Notes: generated by a model not told the origin, from the letters alone. A DNA stretch of 16,072 nucleotides from Candidatus Pacearchaeota archaeon (GCA_016866915.1 VGKR01000005.1:1-16072), one strand, 5' to 3'; positions 6,900 through 13,978 are shown, counted from the first letter of the stretch. Made by a program: numbers and translations.

Positions 6900-9644
6900 C
6901 TATCTTCTAAGATGAGAAGAATGCGGATGAAAAGAATGTGCTGGTTTCGAATGAGGAGGTTTGGGTTTTGGAAGTTTCTTCTTGTCAAATAATTTTGTTA
7001 TTGGTAATTCAAGCATACCTGTTCTTTTTCCCTCATATTTTCTCGTCACATATCTTATCTGCTCGACATTCCACCCTGCTTTTTTAAGACTTCTCCTAAT
7101 TTGTGAATTTTCAAGTCCTTTCTTTTTTGAACTATTAACATAATGAACCACATTGTATAGATCATTTCGATTAGGGAAAAGATAATTCTCATATTTTCTT
7201 TTATACCATTGCTGTAAAACAATATAAATAACTGTTGCTAAAAACATAAGAAGAACAAGAAACAAAATAAGGCTCGTGACTTTTGATTCACCTTCATCAA
7301 AAGAAGGAAATTCAACTACAGAAAGTCTGCTTATTCCAGGAGAGATAAAAATCGGAATATCTGAGAAATCAACATTTTCTGTTGTGTAAAGACTGATTTT
7401 TGAAATTCCTCTTAGATTGGTGTAGTAGAAATTTCCCTGCTCTTGCATATTTCTGTCAAAGCCAATATCTTTTAATTTAGGCACAAAGAAATAATAATCA
7501 TAAGCAATATCAGCTTTTTCAGATATTTTTATTTCAAAAACCCGAACTAAAGGTTCTATTTCTGAATTATATTCAGCTGAAAATTCATTGAAATCAACTG
7601 TCAAATCTAAATTTTCTAACTGCCAAAAGATTACAGCAGATTGATAATCTTCGATTCTGCTTGCAGGATACTCTCCTTCTGCAACAGCTTTAATTGAATC
7701 CATATCTACGAAATTTTTTTCTGGAAACAACAAAAGACCAACAGCTTGCTTTGTTCCGAAAATGTGGCTTGGAAGATTAAGACTTAAAAGCTCCCGGATT
7801 ATGCTGTTCATCTCCAGATTTTGCCTTTCAGTATCCTCCTGCAAAAGTGCTATTTCATACTCTTGTTTGAGTTTTTCTAAAATTGCACTTGCATTATCTA
7901 TTTTTAAAATATCATTGATGCTTTTTTCTTGGAAAAATGCCCTGCTTTGCGTATAATTTTTTATAATCTCTAATTTGTTTTCATAATCAATTAAAGTTGT
8001 GTTTATCAGATTTTTTGGAGAATCCACATTTATTTCAAAGGTTTTTGACGAGCTAAATCCTCTTGTGTCTTTTACAGTTACAGTAAGATTATATTTTCCA
8101 ACTGCTTCGTAAGTGTGTTGCACTTTGTTTTCATATGTTGTTTCAGTGATATTATCTCCAAACTCCCAAACATAAGCTGTTATATTAACATCTTCAGGAA
8201 GAAACATAGTTATTGAAAACTCAGTAGGATAAGCTGAAGCAGCTGATAAGGGAATTAGAAATTGTATCATAGGAACATCATTGACACTAATTTCTTCTTC
8301 AATAAGCTCTTGGCTGTTTAATTTAAGCACAAAATCATAATTTCCAAAATCTTCAGGAACTTTTAATCCAGAGTTAGTAAGAAACATTCTTCTAAAATTA
8401 GATGTGATTTTTGGAGCAGCTTCTGACAGAGTGTAAAAATTCTGTTCTTCCACAGATCCTGCTAATTTTTGATAATTAACTTTAAGATTTTTCAAAGTGA
8501 CTGTCTGGCTTGCACTTGAGACAAATTTTATTGGAATAATACATCCTTCTGTGCAATCTATTTCACCTGCAGAAATTCCATATCTTTGAACAATATAATC
8601 ATAAGCTACTCCCGACATAGTAAATCCACTTGGAAGAGAATTATTTACATTTAGGGTGCCTACAGAATTAAATTGTTTTCCTTGGGCAAAAATAGAATAA
8701 GCAGCTGTTTCCTGCAATATTGGAACAGAAGGAAATCCGCAAAAACTTGAAGGATTTGAATTTCCTCTTATTCTGTAATTTCCCTCACCACTGAGAATAG
8801 AAACACAGACATAATGATTTTCTGATTTTGTAACTAAATAATCAATGTCGCAGGAATATTCTTGTCCTGAAGTTGAGGTTACAGAAGACAGACTACAGCT
8901 TCCTTTTTTTGCTCCATTTGAATTATATAAAGTAACATTAATTACTGAACTTCCGCTTACATATTTAATCCATGCACCTAATCTAAATCCAGGTGATTCT
9001 GAAAGATTTATTTTTTGGCAGTATGTTCTTCCAGGAGATAAAATATATTCTTCTGTTGCTGCAGAATTGTTAAAGCAACCATAACTTTTCAAACCAGAGC
9101 AAACAACTGAGCCAACATTGCGATTAAGCATATCAATAACTTCATCATCTAAAATATCTATTTTTAACTGGCTTTCACATGAAGGCCCTGCTGTGCTTTC
9201 AATCTCAAAATTTATTGAATTTATTGCAATTACCTTTCCTGTAAGAAGCAAACCAAATATTCTGGATTCTCCTGAACTCAGACTAAAAGTTTTTGAGGCT
9301 GATGGAATACTTGCAGAATAATCTTTTCCACAATCAGAAGGAACACAAGTATAAGTATAATCTGGATTTAAATTTAAAATGTTCTGGAGACTCACTGAAT
9401 TTCCGGACACTCCGTCAAAAAAAACAGTAAAAAGAGAATTCGTTGGCTCATCCTCAAAACTCAAATTTATCCAGCCAGAGATTCCAAATTCAGGCCCATA
9501 AGTTTTTTCTATTGAATAATTAGGTTCTCCAACACTAACAGCTGCTGAAAGAACTGGAATAAAAACAAACGACATAACAGCAACTATAGCAAATATAAAA
9601 ACTCCGGTTAATTTCAAAACAAATTTATTTTTTAAATTCGTCAT
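6900..9644 (-). CDS. Large exported PKD-domain protein with C-terminal membrane anchor and His-rich cytoplasmic tail
   Basis: 914 residues from the ATG chosen here; an in-frame TTG at 9662 would add six. Order: signal peptide or N-terminal anchor (about 7-35); a beta-rich, cysteine-containing ectodomain (36-450) with many N-x-S/T sites; a PKD domain (about 459-541) with the typical WEFGDN (493-498) and KYNLTVTVKD; a helical, possibly coiled-coil segment (about 545-625); another beta-rich part (640-785); a transmembrane helix (about 790-813); and a basic cytoplasmic tail. The tail holds a helical motif, SLKKAGWNVEQIRYVTRKY, and ends with five histidines (898-911) among prolines and serines. 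The overall build is that of an archaeal surface adhesin or receptor; no enzymatic motif is seen and the function is unknown. Two candidate TATA boxes lie upstream. Confidence 0.8.
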   Translation of the reverse strand: MTNLKNKFVLKLTGVFIFAIVAVMSFVFIPVLSAAVSVGEPNYSIEKTYGPEFGISGWINLSFEDEPTNSLFTVFFDGVSGNSVSLQNILNLNPDYTYTCVPSDCGKDYSASIPSASKTFSLSSGESRIFGLLLTGKVIAINSINFEIESTAGPSCESQLKIDILDDEVIDMLNRNVGSVVCSGLKSYGCFNNSAATEEYILSPGRTYCQKINLSESPGFRLGAWIKYVSGSSVINVTLYNSNGAKKGSCSLSSVTSTSGQEYSCDIDYLVTKSENHYVCVSILSGEGNYRIRGNSNPSSFCGFPSVPILQETAAYSIFAQGKQFNSVGTLNVNNSLPSGFTMSGVAYDYIVQRYGISAGEIDCTEGCIIPIKFVSSASQTVTLKNLKVNYQKLAGSVEEQNFYTLSEAAPKITSNFRRMFLTNSGLKVPEDFGNYDFVLKLNSQELIEEEISVNDVPMIQFLIPLSAASAYPTEFSITMFLPEDVNITAYVWEFGDNITETTYENKVQHTYEAVGKYNLTVTVKDTRGFSSSKTFEINVDSPKNLINTTLIDYENKLEIIKNYTQSRAFFQEKSINDILKIDNASAILEKLKQEYEIALLQEDTERQNLEMNSIIRELLSLNLPSHIFGTKQAVGLLLFPEKNFVDMDSIKAVAEGEYPASRIEDYQSAVIFWQLENLDLTVDFNEFSAEYNSEIEPLVRVFEIKISEKADIAYDYYFFVPKLKDIGFDRNMQEQGNFYYTNLRGISKISLYTTENVDFSDIPIFISPGISRLSVVEFPSFDEGESKVTSLILFLVLLMFLATVIYIVLQQWYKRKYENYLFPNRNDLYNVVHYVNSSKKKGLENSQIRRSLKKAGWNVEQIRYVTRKYEGKRTGMLELPITKLFDKKKLPKPKPPHSKPAHSFHPHSSHLRR

Positions 9645-9671
9645 ATCAACGCTCTTTTTCAATTTTTATGT

Positions 9672-9679
9672 TTCTTAAA
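9672..9679 (-). promoter_or_regulatory. TATA-like box, proximal, of the PKD surface protein gene
   Basis: TTTAAGAA on the - strand, the same octamer as at the GTPase promoter. It predicts a start near 9650, six bases before the ATG at 9644, and would exclude the TTG start at 9662. Confidence 0.4.
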
Positions 9680-9690
9680 GCCAAAAACAC

Positions 9691-9698
9691 TTTATAAA
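9691..9698 (-). promoter_or_regulatory. TATA box, distal, of the PKD surface protein gene
   Basis: TTTATAAA on the - strand, the stronger box by sequence. It predicts a start near 9669, giving a leader of about 7 nt to the TTG at 9662 or about 25 nt to the ATG at 9644. The choice between the two boxes decides the protein start. Confidence 0.5.
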
Positions 9699-9719
9699 TT
9701 TGTTTGTAATTTTGAAAAT

Positions 9720-9833
9720 CTAAGTCCTCAGAAATTTAATTGTTTCTGCAACAAAAATAATTGGCAGAATAAAAATTAATCCAATAACTCCTAAGAACGA
9801 AGTACTATTTTCTCCCACCTCTTCAAATTTCAT
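9720..9833 (-). CDS. Small membrane protein, 37 residues
   Basis: A short frame in the gap between the two large surface genes. It starts with ATG at 9833 and stops with TAG at 9720-9722. It encodes an acidic N-terminus (MKFEEVGEN), one hydrophobic helix (about residues 13-29, LGVIGLIFILPIIFVA) and a short basic end (KFLRT). The charge pattern suggests the N-terminus outside and the C-terminus inside. Support for a real gene: TTTTAAAA with its fifth base exactly 26 nt before the ATG, matching other promoters here, and a complete frame with a coherent single-span profile. I recognise no family. It may be a subunit or regulator of the neighbouring surface proteins (inference). Confidence 0.6.
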   Translation of the reverse strand: MKFEEVGENSTSFLGVIGLIFILPIIFVAETIKFLRT

Positions 9834-9855
9834 GATAAAATAAAATTTCGATGAT

Positions 9856-9863
9856 TTTTAAAA
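9856..9863 (-). promoter_or_regulatory. Putative TATA-like box of the 37-residue membrane protein
   Basis: TTTTAAAA on the - strand within a ten-base T/A palindrome, positioned 26 nt before the ATG at 9833. Octamer and spacing are identical to those of the TrmB-family regulator gene. Confidence 0.5.
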
Positions 9864-9874
9864 ATTACTGAGAT

Positions 9875-9890
9875 GAAAAACAAGAAACAA
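9875..9890 (-). terminator. U-rich 3' end after the NAH-repeat protein gene
   Basis: On the - strand TTGTTTCTTGTTTTTC lies within 25 bases after the stop at 9898. There is no stem-loop. It is consistent with archaeal U-tract termination between this gene and the small membrane protein gene. Confidence 0.35.
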
Positions 9891-9897
9891 TTTTCAA

Positions 9898-11151
9898 TCA
9901 TTTAAACCTAATGTGAATTTTTCTTTTCTTCAAAATTCCAAGAACAACATAAATCATAGCAATTGCAAGAACAGAAATAATCATGCTGTATGCGCCAAAG
10001 AAAGGCAGAAGAATTTGCGCAGGACATTCAATTGTTTTTGAGCCAGCACTGCATGCAGCTTCTTTATCTGCATTGTCAATTCGGCACTGAGCATCGCAAT
10101 TTTCATCCCAGAGCCAGCCCGCATTCCAAGAGAAAGTTAAAAATCCAACAGGATCTTCCTCACAAGTATTTGTAATTACTTGATTAGCATAAACACATCT
10201 TCCGACACCTTCTCCTGTGTCAGGGTCTGTTTCTTCACAAACATCATTACAAACTGCACCATCCCACTCGCAATCGCATAGAGAAGAGTTATAATGAGAA
10301 CTTCCTGCTACAACACAAGGGTCAGCAAGACACATTTCAGCTGTGTCATAATCAGGGCATGTTATGTATAAATTGCAATCTATATTAGGAAGAACAGTTA
10401 AATTGCCACTTGTTGCTGTGCTTTCTCCAGCACCAATCACTGTTCCAGTAAAATAATAAATTCTTTCATTATAATCATACTCTCCGCCAAATCTTTGTGT
10501 AGTCCACAGTATTGATGGAAATGTGCCTGTCATAGAATATCTATGAGTTCCATCCCATTCATAGATACTGAAATTAATATTCGCACCAGAACAATTAACA
10601 CCTACTAAATTCATGCCAACACCAGAGCCCTCTATAACACTTTCCTCACTCCATGTCGCAGATGTTAGAATGCAGGATTCATCGGGAGGTAAATTAACTT
10701 GACAGCAAATTCTTGTTGAATATCCAGATGCACCCAAATGAGCATTTGTATAATCAGAAAGATATAATATTTCTATTTCATTGACATCACAATTAGAAGT
10801 TGTACCTCTGCATTCTCTTAAACTATCATAACAAGAATAATAACTTGTATAAACGGGTGAAGCAAGATTGATAATTTCTGCATGAGCATTTCCTGTTGCT
10901 GATAATCTTATAATTGCATTATTCCCTGTGCAACTTGTGCTTCCACTTCCAAAATCACAGCACAAAACAGAATTATAAGTTGCAGTTGTTTCACCATGCG
11001 CATTTGTTGTTTCAGAAAATCTCATTATAACATTATCTTCATTTCCAACACAACTATTATATGTTGTTGTATAGCATGTCTGAGCAGAAGCAAATCCTAA
11101 ACTAATCAAAATAAAAAACAATCCAAAAATCATTATTAATTCTTTTTTCAT
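9898..11151 (-). CDS. Exported Cys-rich protein with three NAH/Cys-Cys repeats and a C-terminal anchor
   Basis: 417 residues from the ATG at 11151. An upstream in-frame TTG at 11181 is rejected because it overlaps the previous gene and would place ten residues, half of them charged, before the signal peptide. Order: signal peptide (about 1-24, ending ASAQ); three related repeats (34-65, 74-107, 121-150) each with a leading Cys, a hydrophobic run, the tripeptide NAH (50-52, 88-90, 136-138) and a terminal Cys or Cys-Cys; a beta-rich domain (160-255); a second Cys-rich region (259-376); and a transmembrane helix (about 381-406) followed by a basic end (KKRKIHIRFK). There are 26 cysteines in total, suggesting many disulfides outside the cell. 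It follows the 141-residue Cys-rich gene after four bases, clearly one operon. The function is unknown, possibly a surface binding protein. Confidence 0.82.
   Translation of the reverse strand: MKKELIMIFGLFFILISLGFASAQTCYTTTYNSCVGNEDNVIMRFSETTNAHGETTATYNSVLCCDFGSGSTSCTGNNAIIRLSATGNAHAEIINLASPVYTSYYSCYDSLRECRGTTSNCDVNEIEILYLSDYTNAHLGASGYSTRICCQVNLPPDESCILTSATWSEESVIEGSGVGMNLVGVNCSGANINFSIYEWDGTHRYSMTGTFPSILWTTQRFGGEYDYNERIYYFTGTVIGAGESTATSGNLTVLPNIDCNLYITCPDYDTAEMCLADPCVVAGSSHYNSSLCDCEWDGAVCNDVCEETDPDTGEGVGRCVYANQVITNTCEEDPVGFLTFSWNAGWLWDENCDAQCRIDNADKEAACSAGSKTIECPAQILLPFFGAYSMIISVLAIAMIYVVLGILKKRKIHIRFK
10702..11052 (-). repeat. Three degenerate protein repeats (NAH/Cys-Cys units)
   Basis: Coding repeats at 10957-11052, 10831-10932 and 10702-10791. 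The shared pattern is Cys, about 7-10 residues, a hydrophobic strand of the IMRFS/IIRLS/ILYLS type, a few polar residues, NAH, then a Tyr-containing segment ending in Cys or Cys-Cys. Identity is visible at protein level only, so the duplication is old. Confidence 0.7.
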
Positions 11152-11155
11152 TTTA

Positions 11156-11581
11156 TTATCCACAGCAAACCTGTCCTTCAACAGGAGGATTGTCAGATGG
11201 TGTTAATTGTCTTAATATTCTTATTCCTTCAGGGTCAGCAGGACATTTATTATCCTCAAGAAATACCCAAGTTCCTCCAAGCCCTGTCACGCATGTTTTG
11301 TCTATATTGCTTAATGAATCACAAGATATTGCAGAACATTTTTCAACATTAAATTTTGAATATCCAACTTTTGTTGATAACTCTTGACATGTTGCTTTTG
11401 TATCTTTGTCAGCTGTTATTTTAACATTGCAAAAAGCATAGACTTGATTTGTTTCACAAAAACTCGCGCATTGAACAGGAGCTGGTTCTGGCTTTATTTC
11501 TCTAGTAAGTATAAAGAAAACAATTGCTCCTATCACAACTAAAGCTAAAACAATTATCAAGATGGGTTTTTTATTCTTCAT
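11156..11581 (-). CDS. Small membrane-anchored Cys-rich protein, 141 residues
   Basis: An N-terminal transmembrane helix (about 7-26, LIIVLALVVIGAIVFFIL) follows a short basic stretch (MKNKKP), so the rest is probably outside the cell. The outer part has ten cysteines (38, 42, 51, 65, 82, 87, 97, 113, 139, 140) and ends in CCG. Segments such as CVTGLGGTWVFLEDNKCP resemble small disulfide-stabilised modules; I recognise no named family. The terminal Cys-Cys recalls the repeat ends of the downstream gene, which starts four bases after this stop and is probably co-transcribed. Upstream there is a TATA box and a leader of about 28 nt with purine-rich GGAG and GAGG. Possibly an accessory partner of the downstream protein (inference). 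Confidence 0.78.
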   Translation of the reverse strand: MKNKKPILIIVLALVVIGAIVFFILTREIKPEPAPVQCASFCETNQVYAFCNVKITADKDTKATCQELSTKVGYSKFNVEKCSAISCDSLSNIDKTCVTGLGGTWVFLEDNKCPADPEGIRILRQLTPSDNPPVEGQVCCG

Positions 11582-11630
11582 GCCTCTTTTTTTAGCTCCT
11601 TTTCTATTCTATATAATTAATAGATTGTGT

Positions 11631-11638
11631 TTTATAAA
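11631..11638 (-). promoter_or_regulatory. TATA box of the Cys-rich surface operon, with a leadered mRNA
   Basis: TTTATAAA on the - strand, in the 114-base gap after the metalloprotease gene. It predicts a start near 11609 and a 28-nt leader containing GGAG (11599-11596) and GAGG (11586-11583), both able to pair with the archaeal 16S anti-Shine-Dalgarno. Neither is at ideal spacing from the ATG at 11581. Confidence 0.5.
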
Positions 11639-11695
11639 GATTATGCTTTGCTTTTGAATATTTTATTTTTTAACATTATATTAGAAAAATTATTC

Positions 11696-13948
11696 TTATT
11701 TGTAAAAATTATTTCCTAAAATAAAATCTAAATGTTGGATTCCAGTTAATCCATCTGTTCTTAAAAATGTTTTTTCATAAGAAATAAATGGCCCTTTCAA
11801 ATCAAGATTAGTGTAATAATTAGTGCCTGGAGAAGACATTATTGAATTTTGATTATTTGGATGAAATGGATAAATTATATGCCCATTCTCATGAAGTGTT
11901 ACTCTTTTCAAACCCCAATCAGAGGGATTAAGGTCTTCCCTAAGATAAATAACAGCTCCTTGAACTAATCTACCTAAACTATATTTATTTATTACTCCCG
12001 CATAACCGGGATTTCCGCCAGGTGATGTGGAGGGAACAATGTAGATTTTTCCAGCTCCAGGTGCATAGTTATCTGAGTTTTCTTCTATTGTTATTGGATA
12101 ATTTGAGATTCCGAGTATTTTTTCAACACTATTTGTGTAAGGTGTTACAACATTTTTTATAAAATTTGCCTGCTCGTCTGTGAAGATTCCTTCACCATCA
12201 GGTCCAGAGCCACTGGGATTTTGTTTTATTATTATAAATCCCCCTGTGAAATTTTCATAATCAAAAAGCGCAGGGTCACCACCTGTTGTTTCATACATGA
12301 AATTCCGAAATTCATCTGGATTAGATGCAAAATTTCCATAAGGAACAGCAGCAATGTCTAATGTTCTATTATCTCCGCTTGGAATATTTATTGTTCTTAC
12401 CCATCCTTGCCTATTTCCAGGAATTCCGAGAGCAGCTTGAATTTTTATCTGGCTTAATTCAGAAACTCTTTTCTTAACCTGAAAATCAAATGCACCTGAA
12501 CTGCTTGTGACATTGTATCCGTTTGCATCTGATTTGTCTGTCTCTAATAGATTCTGATTTTCATCAAAAATCTTTATTTTTCCTTGAATTGGAGAAGTTG
12601 ATTCATTGCTCCTTAAATTTCCAGATAAGTCAAGAAGATCGTATATGCTTCCGCTAACATTTTGAGTTTTGTCTCTTCCCAGATAATCTTCAAAATTAAT
12701 TTCTAAATTATATGTGCCTATTTGATCTTTTTTTCCTTCAACAGATAGAATATAATTTTCAAGCGAAATCACTTGAATTTTTGAATCCAATGCCCTTGCA
12801 GAAGTATAATTCACTGCATTTCCATTTGTGTCTGTTGAAGGCAGATTCACATTATGAGTATCTTCTTCGTCAAAAGCAAAATTAACTCCACTGAAATTTA
12901 CAATTGAATCATAAGTTAAAATATTTCCACTAAGATTTTGTGAGTGATTTCCTCCAAGATAATCATTAAAATTCATTCTTATTACATATTCACCTGTTTG
13001 TCCTGTCTCTCCTTTCACAGACAAAACATAATCTTCAAGGGAGAGAATTTTTGTTTTTGAATCCAATGGATTTGCAGAGGTGTAAGTTACAATATTGTTT
13101 TTATCATCTCTTTGAGGAAGAGTCATGTCGTGTTCTGTTTCTTCATAAAAATCTCTTGCAATTCCATTAAAATTCAAAACACATTCATATTCTTCTTCAT
13201 CTTTTGGCTGAACTGTTATTGTTCTTATCACAGGAGATGATTTCCTTCCTGCATGACTGGTAACTTCTCCTGTCAAAGTGATTGTGATATTGTTTTCACC
13301 TAAATTTTCATAGGTTCTTGTGATGCTAATCGGAGTGCTGCTTATAATTTCCTCGCTTCCAGCAGCTCCTTTTATAATTATTGAATTTGACAAAGTCCCT
13401 GTTCTAACTGAATTCAACTGACTGTCTATTTTGCTTATTGAACTTTCAGCTATCCCTGAACTTTCATCAATTCTGCCTGACTCGTAAGTTAATTCTCCAA
13501 GGAATTTTCTTCCTTTCAAATCAGTGCGAGCTCTTTCTCCTTCAAGTTCTCTTGCTGTCTCTCGCGCTGATTTAGTTGAAGTGCTAAACATTCCTGCAGG
13601 AAATCCAGAGAAATCAGGACTTCCCATAGTTGCATTATAATTTGAAGAACTTGCAATAACAACAGCGTCAGGTGCATCAATTTTCAATTTATACTCTTTA
13701 ATCTCTGCTGCAGGTGTGCCATTTAACTGAATTAAAGTCTCTAAAGGACTTTGCCCTGAACCAGGATTGACAATAAGATTTGCCACAGGAGTTATAGGGT
13801 CAGGATTACTGGGACTTGTTGTAGATGAGCATTTAGCTGAAAAGAAGCTGTTAAATGTAAGAAACGCGCTTAATCCAACTATTCCGGCAACTCTTCGTGT
13901 TTTTCTTTTTGCTTGAGAGATAAGCTCCCCAACCTGTTTTTTTACCAT
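11696..13948 (-). CDS. Large exported metzincin-type zinc metalloprotease with Ig/PKD-like domains
   Basis: 750 residues. Order: basic N-terminus with KRKTRR and a hydrophobic stretch (about 21-37), probably a signal peptide; C40 after SAK could mark a lipoprotein, but the lipobox is poor. Then a PKD-like domain in two halves (about 56-92 and 203-247) interrupted by a charged, partly helical insertion (95-200); two tandem Ig-like repeats (257-343 and 349-435); a carboxypeptidase-regulatory-like beta domain (441-530); and a C-terminal protease domain. There HENGHIIYPFH (686-696) gives the zinc triad H686, H690, H696 with general base E687, and SIM at 702-704 matches a Met-turn. The family norm has Gly at the eighth position; here it is Tyr693. 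The likely role is cleavage of extracellular or host proteins. CTTATAAA lies 27 nt before the ATG. Confidence 0.8.
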   Translation of the reverse strand: MVKKQVGELISQAKRKTRRVAGIVGLSAFLTFNSFFSAKCSSTTSPSNPDPITPVANLIVNPGSGQSPLETLIQLNGTPAAEIKEYKLKIDAPDAVVIASSSNYNATMGSPDFSGFPAGMFSTSTKSARETARELEGERARTDLKGRKFLGELTYESGRIDESSGIAESSISKIDSQLNSVRTGTLSNSIIIKGAAGSEEIISSTPISITRTYENLGENNITITLTGEVTSHAGRKSSPVIRTITVQPKDEEEYECVLNFNGIARDFYEETEHDMTLPQRDDKNNIVTYTSANPLDSKTKILSLEDYVLSVKGETGQTGEYVIRMNFNDYLGGNHSQNLSGNILTYDSIVNFSGVNFAFDEEDTHNVNLPSTDTNGNAVNYTSARALDSKIQVISLENYILSVEGKKDQIGTYNLEINFEDYLGRDKTQNVSGSIYDLLDLSGNLRSNESTSPIQGKIKIFDENQNLLETDKSDANGYNVTSSSGAFDFQVKKRVSELSQIKIQAALGIPGNRQGWVRTINIPSGDNRTLDIAAVPYGNFASNPDEFRNFMYETTGGDPALFDYENFTGGFIIIKQNPSGSGPDGEGIFTDEQANFIKNVVTPYTNSVEKILGISNYPITIEENSDNYAPGAGKIYIVPSTSPGGNPGYAGVINKYSLGRLVQGAVIYLREDLNPSDWGLKRVTLHENGHIIYPFHPNNQNSIMSSPGTNYYTNLDLKGPFISYEKTFLRTDGLTGIQHLDFILGNNFYK
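12644..13180 (-). repeat. Two tandem Ig-like repeats in the metalloprotease gene
   Basis: Units of about 87 residues at 12920-13180 and 12644-12904, offset 92 codons (276 bases). They share LDSK, ISLE.Y.LSV.G or near variants, the G.Y strand, F.DYLG and a QN.SG end. At DNA level TTGAATCCAATG recurs (+ strand 12781-12792 and 13057-13068), exactly 276 bases apart, pointing to a fairly recent internal duplication. Confidence 0.8.
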
Positions 13949-13970
13949 TATTTTATAGTGACAAATCTCC

Positions 13971-13978
13971 TTTATAAG
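13971..13978 (-). promoter_or_regulatory. TATA box of the metalloprotease gene
   Basis: CTTATAAA on the - strand preceded by AAAAAA (BRE-like). Its fourth base is 27 nt before the ATG at 13948, so a leaderless mRNA is predicted. It lies about 20 bases after the stop of the methyltransferase gene. Confidence 0.6.

Noticed and set aside
8845..9084. Forward 79-codon frame inside the PKD gene
   Set aside because: It is antisense to a well-supported gene, with no promoter or recognisable protein profile; a coding shadow.
11152..11181. TTG at 11181 as start of the NAH-repeat protein
   Set aside because: It overlaps the preceding gene and adds a charged stretch before a normal signal peptide that begins at the ATG at 11151.
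11582..11695. RNA gene or riboswitch in the 114-base gap
   Set aside because: No tRNA-like T-loop, kink-turn or stable stem is seen by eye; the gap is explained by a U-rich 3' end and the TATA box at 11631-11638.
13826..13832. Lipoprotein anchoring of the metalloprotease at Cys40
   Set aside because: The residues before the Cys (FSAK) do not fit a lipobox, so ordinary secretion is equally likely; kept only as a remark.
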